Shown here: in pieces, positions 55,622 through 64,000 of the stretch | Layout of the letters: each line of letters opens with the position of its first letter | Numbering within the stretch: the first letter of the stretch is position 1 | Assembly (NCBI GenBank): GCA_027886185.1 | Contig: WOAB01000563.1 | Span: 7,254,001-7,318,000 of the forward strand | Origin: Rheum nobile | Taxonomy: Eukaryota > Streptophyta > Magnoliopsida > Caryophyllales > Polygonaceae | Direction of reading: 5' to 3' | Length of the DNA stretch: 64,000 nucleotides | Translations under genes and position numbers: made by a program | The notes under the pieces: model-generated | What the model was told of the DNA's origin: nothing | Seen by the model: only the letters and a program-made list of their open reading frames with translations | Database searches by the model: none

Positions 55622-56940
55622 TCATTTTCATGATTTGATTTTTGCTTCCTGTAAAATTGTATACAGAAAGATATACTGATGACAAATTAATCACCATTTT
55701 CGTTTTTTTTTTGTTTGTTAATTATGCAATTTTTTGTTGACTACGTCGTCTGGTTTTCTTGGCTTAATTCTCTTTCCATGATATAATAAAGGAAAACTTA
55801 CCAAAAATATTCACAATTTTCACTAATAGAAAATAATAACTAAAAATAATCACAACTTTTAATCATGAACCAAAGATCATATAAATGATTTTTTTGTTCA
55901 AATTCTGGTTAATTTGATGACAATATTACACTAATAAGAAATCTTGTATATTAGAGAATCAGTTACAAGTTACAACGTCTAAGTAGAAAGAGACTTTGAA
56001 TACACGTTATCGGATTAGTCAAATTTTAACCGAAAAAATCATTTATATTATTTTTTGGTTTATTGATTGAAAGTTGTGATTATTTTTTTGTTCACTTAAA
56101 AGTTGATATTATTTTTGATCTATTAATGAAAATTATGATTATTTTTAATAGTTTTTTCTATAATAAATGGATAATTTAACGCGAATGTCAGAGACTAGAA
56201 GTTGAAGCATGAATGTTTTATTTGAAAACTAGCTTAGTACCCGTGCAAGATTTATGAAATAATGAATTTAATATTTTTATAATTATAAAGATATGTCAAT
56301 TTTGCAATTAGAAAAAAATTATACTTAAATAATGTATTTTATTTAATAAATTGGTGACAGTTTAAATCATTTTACATAAACTATGATAATATAATAAACT
56401 ACCTAATAAAAATAATAACTATTAAAATATATTTTTAAATAATAGATTATTATATTTATTACTCTTTTTGTTTGATAATAAATTAGGAAGTGGTTAGTTG
56501 ATTTGTGTGATTGATTTGTATATAAATTAAGAATTTATATGTAAATTAGGAAGTGATTAGTTCATTTGTGTGATTGATTTGTATCTAAATTAGGAAGGGA
56601 TTAGTTTAGGTTTATGATACGAACTTTTACTATATAATTTTATATTTATAAAGAAGTAAAATTCTATAAAATAGATAACCCAAAGTACCCTCTTTTTCAT
56701 GCTCGTCCTTACACTGTATAATCCCCGATTCACTTTTTCCCTTTTCTCCTTTTCTCCCAGCACACAACCTCACAAACACTCCCCAAACAACGGCTAAGTA
56801 ATCAACCACTTCTTTATGATAAAATGGATATCAATTTCTCTAAAATGATATATCATATAATAAAAAAAAACACTCATCTGTAAGTAAAAGAACATTATTT
56901 TATAAATTAAGACAATTTAAAAATGATTGTGAATTACTAT
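55622..56940. other. AT-rich flank, no gene seen
   Basis: The first part is the 3' UTR of the plastid-type gene. A repeat-edge motif AACTAGCTTAGTACCCGT occurs at 56228 (compare 13380), and a short unit AAATTAGGAAGTGATTAG is tandemly repeated three times at 56480-56605. Nothing else is recognised. Confidence 0.5.
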
Positions 56941-59900
56941 ACATACCAATACAAGGGAATGCCTTTATCTGGAGAAAAAACAAAAGTGAAATTGATAACA
57001 TTTACGAGAAATTGGATAGAGTCTTGATTCATCACCGAATCTTGCAACGGTACCCAAATATTTGCACCAAACATTATGCATTTACTAGCTCTAACCACTG
57101 TCCAATATCCATTGAACTAGCTACGATAACTCCTTTAAAAAATCAACCCTTTAAATTTGAAAAAATTGAATGACTAGAAAGGACTCTAAAAATGTTGTAA
57201 AATATGTTTGGAAAACAAACTATCATGGATCTAGAATGTATAATCTAGTATCTATAACAAAGTTATTAAAAAAACATGCTAAAATTTAGAACAAAAACAC
57301 ATTTGGTAATTGTTTTGGGGCGAAAAGATCGGACGACCTAAATCGCCTTAGACGGGGTAACTAGTCGATCAGGTGACAGAAAACAATCCAAACCAAGCCA
57401 AAAATAGATAAACACAGAATAAATATATAATAGCGTGATGATCTTATTAGATGTCGTGTGAATCAGACTGAATCGTGATACAACTTATCGTAATAAAAAC
57501 AGAGATCGAGTGAGACTCGACCGGCGACTTGTGAGTGGCGACCGGCATGGATCTGGCGTAAGCAACCGTCAGTGAGCTAGGTCGAGAGCGAGAGTGCTAT
57601 TCTGGTGTGTTTTCTGAGTAAGAATGCTTGTCCCCTTTTGCGTAATCGTGCGTGTTGCTTCTTATCTCCTTCGTCGTCCCCATATGGTAAGTCTTCAATC
57701 CTTGTTGCCGTTATGCTTCTTGGCCGTATATTCCGTCTTCAATGCTCGGAGTGATGGCGAAGATTACACCATTAAACCTCCGTGATTATGGTGGTTTGAA
57801 TGTTTGCAGCCGTTGCGCGATCCGGGCATTAAATGCGTGGCGAGATCCTTGCGATTCTGTCGGATGATACTCGACCAGAGAAGTCTCGTCGGCTCCTCCG
57901 GGCTTTTCCTCTGTTCTTCCGATCTGCAGTGGGCTTGAGCTCGATCCACTTGATCCGTCTTCTCTGGAGAATCCAGGCCCAACAGTAATGTGTTCACCCA
58001 GCTCCAAAATATTGAGAAACAACTTCCTGAAATTCAAATCGAAATATGTACAAACTATAATAACAGTTTAATACAAAAACAAAATAGAATAATTGAAAAA
58101 AAAGAAAAACTACTTTGCTTTCAGAAGATTTTTTGGAAATAAAGAGCAAAAGTGAAACATATCAAATTCAATGATACTAATGCTGGTTATTTTCATAAAA
58201 TAGCAAGTGGAATAAGGAATAGAAAAATTATAAAGGAAATCAAAATCCAAGAAGGAACTAGCATTATTGGTGAAGAAAAATTAGGAATTATTGGTGAAGA
58301 ACCTTGAACTAATTCAATCTCAAATCTCAATAGAGGAAAATATAGAACTAATAAGAAATGTCTCAAATGAAGAGATAAAGAAGGTTGTTTTTGACATTAG
58401 GTCGGATAAATCTCCAGGACCAGATGGTATGAGATCAGAATTCTATCAAAAATATTGGGATATTGTATGTCTTTTTGTGATTCAAGCAGTTAAGAGTTTT
58501 TTCCTTTCAGGAAAACTACTCAAACAAATCAATCATACATTTATATCCTTAATACCAAAATGCGATAATCCTAACTCTGCAAATCATTATAGACCTATTA
58601 GTTTATGCTCTGTAATTTATAAGATTATATCGAAAATATTAACAACAAGATTGAAAACTACTATGGAAAAATTAATCCATCCTTTGCAATGAGCCTTTAT
58701 AGCAAACAGAGCTATTCATGATAACAGTTTAATAGCTCATAAATTTTTTCATTCCTTTAAATCAAAACAAGGAATCGAAGGATTCATAGCTCTTAAACTA
58801 GACATGGAAAAAACCTATGATAGAATTGAATGAAATTTCATTCTTCAAATCATGGAAAATTTTGGATTCCATGAAAAATTTATCAACTGGATTAAATAAT
58901 ATATTACGACTATATCATTCTCAGTGTTAGTCAATAATGGCCCTATGAAAATCTTCAAACCAACAAGAGGACTTAGACAGAGAGACCCCCTATCACCCTT
59001 TCTATTTATTTTAGGATCGGAAATCCTAGCTCGAAAACTACAACGAGCATCTGATAGACCTCGAAAACCTATCGGATTTCAAATCTCTAGACATGGAACT
59101 TGAATCCATTTTTTGGCCTTTGTGGATGACATTATGATATTCTTACAAGCCAAACAAGAAATTGCAAAAAAATCAAGGACATTGTGGATGAATATTGTAA
59201 AATATCGGGACAAAAAGTAAACTTTAATAAATCTGTCTTCCAAGTTACGAAAAAGGTTACCACTACAAAAAAATTGGCAATCCAAGGAACACTTACAATA
59301 ACAAACATGATATCCCTTGACAAATATCTAGGATGTCATATCATTAATGGTAAGGTCAATTCTAATACATTTGCTTATCTTTTTATTAGTACACAACAAC
59401 AACAACTAACTAAATGGAAAGCAAACTCCTTATCTCAAGCAGGTCGAACAACATTTATCAAAGAGAATCTTGCATCTTGACCTAACTACCTGATGCAAAG
59501 CTGCATGCTACCAACACATACCCATAATGAACTGGATAAACTAAACATAACTTTTTTCTGGAATAAGGACCCCTCATACAAAGCTCTTATAGGTTGGGAA
59601 AAGATTTGTAAACCAACTCAACAAGGAGGACTTGGATTGAGAAAAGCAAAGGATATGAACAAAGCACTACTGTTTAAATTGCTGTGGAAAATCTTGGATG
59701 AACCATACATTTTTTGGGTGAAGATTATAATCGAAAAATACCTTAAAACACAACATACTTTACATTATGAGAAACAAGCAAACTGTTCTTAGCAGTGGTC
59801 CAAAATGATTGAAATTATGAACGATTTCAAAAAAGGACTCATCTGGCAAGTTGGAAATGGCAGAACCATTAAATTATAGACTAATAGATGACTCTCTACA

Positions 59901-60106
59901 ACTCATTTATGCGACATTATCAACATACAACCAACTCAGAATAAAGATGCTTTGGTGGCAGAATTTATTCTACCAAATAATACATGGAACAAGGAAAAGA
60001 TTGAACAATTTCTACCAACTCACATATCTAAACAAATAATATCCATTCCAATACCCTTAAACAATATACATGATAGAATGTATTGGGAAGCCAGAAAAAA
60101 TGGCCG
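56941..60106 (+). mobile_element. LINE copy 4, interrupted by a solo LTR and cut at its 3' end
   Basis: The same LINE family as copies 2 and 3. It starts in the endonuclease (PISIEL segment), is split at 57308-57989 by a solo LTR, carries the only RT of this family in the window, and breaks off at about 60106 where Gypsy integrase sequence begins. Both ends are truncated. Confidence 0.85.
56941..60106 (+). pseudogene. LINE ORF2 remnant with RT
   Basis: Segments in order: YEKLDRVLIHHRILQRYPNI and SSNHCPISIEL (endonuclease C-terminus); after the solo LTR, linker HIKFNDTNAGYFHKIASGIR; then RT with SDKSPGPDGMRSEFYQKYWD, HYRPISLCSVIYKIISKILT, FIALKLDMEKTYDRIE, TRGLRQRDPLSPFLFIL and FVDDIMIF. The catalytic box is FVDD rather than the usual (F/Y)ADD. 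Later come KISGQKVNFNKSVFQVTKK, GGLGLRKAKDMNKALLFKLL and IPLNNIHDRMYWEARKNG. Stops (for example 58689-58691) and frameshifts are frequent. Confidence 0.88.
57313..57984 (-). mobile_element. Solo LTR with perfect 5-bp target duplication
   Basis: The 672-bp unit begins TGTTTTGGGGCG and ends CCCAACA on the plus strand. It is flanked by GTAAT at 57308-57312 and GTAAT at 57985-57989. Removing it joins the two halves of LINE copy 4. TG...CA ends with a 5-bp duplication are diagnostic for an LTR. No internal domain is present, so it is a solo LTR from LTR-LTR recombination. Orientation on the minus strand (start TGTTGGGCCTGG) is inferred from general resemblance to Gypsy LTRs. The minus-strand frames at 57764-58037 are not genes. 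Confidence 0.88.
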
Positions 60107-60107
60107 A

Positions 60108-61279
60108 CAAGTCAAACTCAAATCAGCACAATTTTGGATCTCACCGAACGGGTTTCTGTACCGAAAATCCTTCTCGAGACCTTATCTCAAATGTGTACCG
60201 CCTTCTAAGGTGGAAAACTTTATGTACGAAATTCATGAAGGAGTGTGCGGTTTTCACTCGGCTGCTAGGAGTCTGGCGATGAGAGCAAGAACACGGGGGT
60301 ATTGGTGGCCATACATGCAGAAGGATGCTGAGTGCTATGTTAGAAAGTGCAAAAAGTGTCAAAAGTTTGCTAAGATGATACATCAGCCCGCCACTGATTT
60401 GAATCCGCTGACGAGTCCTTGGTCGTTTGCATAGTGGGGCCTTGATTTGGCGGGTCCTTTCCCAAAGGCTCCAGGGAATAAGTGTTATCTTGTCACAGCC
60501 ACAGACTACTTTACTAAGTGGGTAGAGGCCAAGCCTCTGTCAGGGATCCGAGACACTGACATCTAAAAGTTCGTCTGGGAGTTTATTATCACCCGATTTG
60601 GCATCCCTTATGCTTTGATTTCTGACAACGAGACTCAATTTAATAGCGCAGTGTTTAAGTCTTTTTGTGCAGGTTATGACATTAAATTTTTTTACTCATC
60701 TGTAGCTTACCCGCAGGTGAATGGACAGGCAGAGGCGATAACAAGGTCATCCTTGATGGCCTTAAGAAGAGGTTGGATAGCGCCAAGGGACGATGGGTGG
60801 AGGAGCTGTCGGCCGTCCTGTGGGCATACCGAACGACCCCCCGGCGGTCAACTGGGGAGACACCCTTTGCTCTCACCTATGGCTCGGAAGCGGTGATTCC
60901 TTTGGAGCTTGGCCTCCCTACAATCAGGACCGAGGCATTCAAGCAGGGAGGGAATGACGAGGCTCACAAGGTCAATCTCGACCTCTTACAGGAGAGAAGG
61001 GAGGCATCGACGATTCGCCTAGCAGCTTACCAGCGCGAGATGATGCGTGCTCACGAGAAGGGTCTCAGGCCGCGAAGTTTTGAAGTGGGCGACTTTGTCC
61101 TGCGTAAGGTCCTGGCTAATACAAAGGATCCGACCGACGGCAAACTCGGCCCAAACTGGGAGGGTCCATACCGTGTCATAGCTTCTTCCGGTAAGGGGGC
61201 ATACAAGCTTGAAGACATGTCAGGGAAGGAGGTGTCGCGCACCTGGAGCGTTTCGAACTTGAGGAGGTTCTACATTTGA
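60108..61279 (+). pseudogene. Tat-lineage integrase
   Basis: Zinc-binding H-H-C-C module: YEIHEGVCGFHSAARSLAMR and CKKCQKF. Catalytic core: first Asp in WGLDLAGPFPKAPG, second in ALISDNETQF, Glu in NGQAEAITR. C-terminal domain: RPRSFEVGDFVLRKV and GPNWEGPYRVIASSGKGAYK, ending SNLRRFYI. A TAG at 60432-60434 and a TAA at 60564-60566 lie in one frame, and a one-base loss near 60743 shifts the last third (60773-61279) to another frame. All catalytic residues are still legible. Non-functional as is. Confidence 0.9.
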
Positions 61280-61494
61280 TCTCTTGCCTTTTCTAAGTTT
61301 TAATGCATTTAGTTGAACTGGGGGTACTCTTTTTCCTCTTCGCGCAGTTTTCTCCCACGTGGTTTTCCCGTGAAGAGGTTTTAACAAGGCCCCCTAGATG
61401 TTTTTCCTTTGTGTTATTCATGGTTAACATTTAGCAATGCCGAGATTGCAGTTTCGTCACATGTTGTTGAGTAGTGGCAGGAAAGAGGTTCCCC

Positions 61495-61815
61495 CTAAAT
61501 CGACACCATGTTGTCGTACCAAGCCGACTCCACGAAGTCGCACCTAAACCGACACCACGTTATCGTACTAAGCCGACTCCATGAAGTCGCACCTAAATCG
61601 ACACCACGTTGTCGTACTAAGCCGACTCCACAAAGTCGCACCTAAACCGACACCACATTGTCGTACTAAGCCGACTCCACGAAGCCGCACCTAAACCGAC
61701 ACCACGTTGTCATACTAAGCCCACTCCACGAAGTCGCACCTAAACCGACACCATGTTGTTGTATTAAGTCGACTCCATGAAGTCGCACCCAAGACGACTC
61801 CACGAAGTCGCCCTA
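61495..61815. repeat. 49-bp tandem repeat with two dyads per unit
   Basis: About six units, diverging towards both ends. Each unit holds CGACACCACGTTGTCG and CGACTCCACGAAGTCG, that is two short stem-loops with 5-bp stems (CGACA/TGTCG and CGACT/AGTCG) and 6-base loops. Changes sometimes hit both arms (for example CGACACCACATTGTCG keeps them). It sits between integrase and the 3' LTR. Confidence 0.85.
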
Positions 61816-61955
61816 AAATTAAAACAGCAAGTATCATCAAAGACTAACATCTCAAAAGGTGCATGGAAATTCACGTCATATTATTATTTTGGTTGGTTTA
61901 AATCAATATATTTCCAACAGGTACGAACTCAGCAAGGAAAACTGCCTCTAGAGGA

Positions 61956-62440
61956 CCGCACGGTTTGTGACAAACCGTGCGGACCCGTCCTCGACCGTGC
62001 CAGAAAGGCGGTGATCTGCCCAGCGAAAAAAGATGATTCTGGAGGACCGCACGGTTTGTCACAAACCGTGCGAGTCCCGTCCTCGACCGTGCCAGACAGG
62101 CGGTGATCTGCCCAGCGAAAAAAGGTGATTCTGGAGGACCGCACGGTTTGTGACAAACCGTGCGGGTCCTGTCCCAAACCGTGCCAGTCAGACGAGCGGC
62201 GAAAATAGAAGTCTCTGGAGGACCGCACGGTTTCTGACAAACTGTGCGGGCTAAGTTGTCGACCGTGTGGTGTAAGCGGAGCGACAGACAAGAGATTCTG
62301 TAAGCGCGCACATTTTGTGACAAACCGTGCGAATATGTCACACACCGTGCTGGGCAACAGAACTGCAAAATGAGGGTCCTTTGTAAGAGTGCACGATTTG
62401 TGACAAACTGTGCGCTCTTGTCAAAAACCGTGTCGTGTTC
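61956..62440. repeat. Array of long dyads built on GCACGGTTTGT-G/C-ACAAACCGTGC
   Basis: Six dyads at about 61956, 62048, 62136, 62224, 62309 and 62392. The best have 13-bp perfect arms around a single central base (G in most, C at 62048). The first three belong to an approximately 90-bp tandem unit that also includes a half-site CGACCGTGCC and GGCGGTGATCTGCCCAGCG. The later ones have diverged spacers but keep the dyad. The minus-strand frames at 61898-62368 are by-products. Confidence 0.9.
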
Positions 62441-62529
62441 CGATCTGGTCTGTTCGATAATCTGGTACGTCTAAACAGTTTTTCGGACTCCCGATCCTTG
62501 ATCGAGCCTCGAAAGTCCAAGGGGCAAAT

Positions 62530-62937
62530 TGATGGATAAAATATCTTATTATCAAATTACTTATTTTATTATCTTATTTGGATAAGGAGAGATCTTTTTT
62601 ACTTTAATTAAGGAAAGAGTTAAGATGGGTCTTTAATGACTTGTAAAGGGAGACTCTCTAACCCTAATATCTTTTAATTATTGCTTCTTCATTAGGCCAT
62701 AGCAGCCACCATTATCACATATACACAAAAAATGTTTCATTACTGACTTGAGCGTCGGAGTGCCTTCGGGGGGATCAACCCTTCCTTGTTTCAGGTCAAA
62801 GGCGATCCACGGCGGAAGATCGGATTCTCAAGGTGATTATTCTTCAAGTCAAGATCATTAATTGTGGTACGAAAAATCTCTACTACAGTACCATAGAAGA
62901 TAACTAGAACTCCAAGATTTATATGGATTAGGGTTTT
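62530..62937 (+). mobile_element. 3' LTR (start) of the Tat-lineage element
   Basis: Begins TGATGGATAAAATATC directly after the purine-rich CCAAGGGGCAAAT. It is broken at 62938 by the LTR of the family seen at 6568-8957, which starts TGTGATACCCCG. No gene. Confidence 0.75.
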
Positions 62938-63187
62938 TGTGATACCCCGTATTTTTATAAGGTTATTTTGGGAACTTTTGGAATTTTCCCGAACACCCGT
63001 TTTGTACGTCGGATTTAATACAGAGAGTTTAAGACATTCTGTAATGTGCTATATCTCTGTATTATTTTTCTCAGTGAAATAAAATACAGACGACGTACTT
63101 TGGATGTTAATTACTCGTTCGCGTACGATAATTTTATTCCGGGTTAACATCGTTTTCGTCTAAGAGCTGAGGAGGCAAAGCCAGGGT

Positions 63188-63375
63188 GGCGGCGCCCGCC
63201 GTGGGTATGGCGGTGCCCGCCGTCGCTAGGCTCGAGGAGCAGCCAGGTCTTCTCCTAGCTGGGGATGCCAGGCCCGCCGCATTGATGACGGCGCCCGCCG
63301 CATTGATGACGGCGCCCGCCGCATTGATGACGGCGCCCGCTGCATTTATGACGGTGCCCGCCGTCGTTGTTGTCC
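63188..63375. repeat. CGGCG-NN-CGCCG array with a 21-bp periodicity
   Basis: Begins with GGCGGCGCCCGCCGT and GGCGGTGCCCGCCGT, then four tandem 21-bp units of the type GACGGCGCCCGCCGCATTGA, and ends GACGGTGCCCGCCGTCG. Here the central dinucleotide is mostly CC. Confidence 0.9.
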
Positions 63376-63714
63376 GGAGGTCCTTGCCCGAAGGTCGCCG
63401 GCGAACGTCTGACGACGCCGAACTAGCCCCGCCACGCCTCCATTTAGGCCATCATTGTGCTCCCTCGATCTGTGGCTATAAAAGGAGAGGCTTGGGGGTC
63501 GGATTCGAGCTGAAATCAGAAGCTCAATCTCAGAATTTGTCTCGCCGGAAAAGTTTGCCCTCGCCGGAGTTCTTTAGAGCAATCGCCGGTGTTGTTTGGT
63601 GTGTTTTCCTGTAGCCTAGAGGTCCCTTTGGAAGCTTAGTGGAGGTCTGAACCCAAAGCCAGGCCAAAGGAGTGACCCTCGTGTGTGTATTGGTGAGTTT
63701 TCTCACCGTTCTGT

Positions 63715-63785
63715 TGGCCGCCGTTCTTCACGGCGACCGCCGTGTTCGTGGCGGCGACCGCCGTGATGAACACGGCGACCGCCAC
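63715..63785. repeat. Second CGGCG-NN-CGCCG array of this LTR
   Basis: Three full units ACGGCGACCGCCGT, GCGGCGACCGCCGT and ACGGCGACCGCCAC, plus half-units (GGCCGCCGT). It corresponds to 8150-8235 in the sister LTR, where the copies are also AC/GT-centred. Confidence 0.88.
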
Positions 63786-64000
63786 CAGTGGCCAGAAGCC
63801 CCTTTGTTGGCTTGGTCTTGGTGGTCGTCGTTATGGACTCGTTCCTTTCGATTTCTTTCGTCTTTCCTTAGATTCGTACTAGTTTATGTCGGATCTAACT
63901 TAGGGTTTCCTTATGGGTCGACTCAAAGGTCGTTGTGCTGTCGGAGCTATACCTGTGTCGAGCCCGGAATCCCGTTGTCTCTGCTTTGTTCCAGATCTGC

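Larger units (their letters stand above)
60107..62937 (+). mobile_element. 3' part of a Tat-lineage Ty3/Gypsy element
   Basis: Integrase (60108-61279) is followed by non-coding DNA with a 49-bp tandem repeat, a hairpin array, a polypurine tract (62517-62529) and the start of an LTR at 62530. The LTR has TGACTTGAGCGTCGGAGTG at about 62741, a segment common in Tat-type (Ogre/Retand-like) plant LTRs. The left edge at 60106 joins LINE sequence without an LTR, so the element is truncated; the right side is cut by the LTR starting at 62938. Confidence 0.8.
62938..64000 (+). mobile_element. Plus-strand LTR (start) of the 6568-8957 family
   Basis: TGTGATACCCCGTATTTT and the following kilobase match the minus strand of the LTR at 8957-6568: the CCGGGTTAACAT/CCGGGATAAAAA region, the TATAAAAGGAG promoter-like stretch near 63478 and two palindrome arrays at the same relative places. 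The rest lies beyond the window. The open frame at 63186-63614 is not a gene. TATAAAAGG at 63477-63485 is a candidate U3 TATA box; the sister LTR has the same sequence (minus strand near 8445). Confidence 0.85.

Noticed and set aside
57764..58037. Minus-strand frames of 77-83 codons
   Set aside because: They fall in the solo LTR and do not match any known domain.
61898..62520. Minus-strand frames with repeated TVCHKPCGPPE-like peptides
   Set aside because: Encoded by the dyad array; the element's coding strand is plus and integrase has already ended.
63186..63614. 142-codon frame with an Ala-rich start
   Set aside because: It is the 21-bp palindrome array and LTR U3 read in one frame; no homologous frame is open in the sister LTR.

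Overview
The window looks like nuclear DNA of a flowering plant, most likely a eudicot. It has GT-AG introns in a plant-type SAC3/LENG8 gene, plant lineages of Ty3/Gypsy LTR elements, plant L1-type LINEs with a C-terminal RNase H, and a Mutator-like element (MULE) with an antisense plant-mobile-domain gene. No exact species can be assigned. Only two host genes are well supported: a 13-exon SAC3-family gene (36329-46225, +) and an intronless gene for a plastid-type membrane protein with an LHC-like motif (55061-55621, +). Almost everything else is nested, decayed mobile DNA.

Layout. 1-8957: a minus-strand Ty3/Gypsy element with a 2.39 kb 5' LTR, PBS, an acidic extra ORF ahead of gag, gag, and protease-RT-RNase H-integrase. 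It is cut inside integrase at 1308 by the LTR of a second family. 8958-13333: a gag remnant, then a decayed LINE. 13482-24815: MULE-A, with FAR1-type DNA-binding domain, DDE transposase, SWIM and OTU protease on + and a plant mobile domain (PMD) gene on -. MULE-A carries a 3.8 kb non-autonomous LTR-element fragment encoding gag-protease. 26496-31183: MULE-B, a shorter relative that lost the transposase core. 31381-32603: a 1.2 kb foldback element. 33498-34255: a MITE-like element. 34263-35700: LINE copy 2. 35870-46300: the SAC3 gene. 47172-50350: a foldback element, a LINE scrap, a tRNA-derived SINE-like unit and simple repeats. 50806-54927: LINE copy 3, ending 27 bp from a TATA-like box of the plastid-protein gene. 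56941-60106: LINE copy 4, split by a solo LTR with a perfect 5-bp target duplication. 60107-62937: 3' half of a Tat-lineage Gypsy element. 62938-64000: a plus-strand LTR of the same family as the one at 6568-8957.

The most unusual signal is a set of short CpG-rich interrupted palindromes arranged in loose arrays inside the mobile elements. Two families have the plan 5 bp arm, 2 variable bases, 5 bp arm (CGGCG-NN-CGCCG and CCGCG-NN-CGCGG). Two have one variable central base (CCGT-C/G-ACGG and a 13-1-13 dyad built on GGTTTGT-G/C-ACAAACC). The arms are kept while the centre varies. The same motif occurs in unrelated element families, two LTRs of one family carry different motifs at the same place, copy number differs between MULE-A and MULE-B, and one motif sits in frame inside a gag-protease reading frame. 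This resembles a small palindromic module that spreads within and between transposons. The mechanism is unknown and cannot be settled from the sequence alone.
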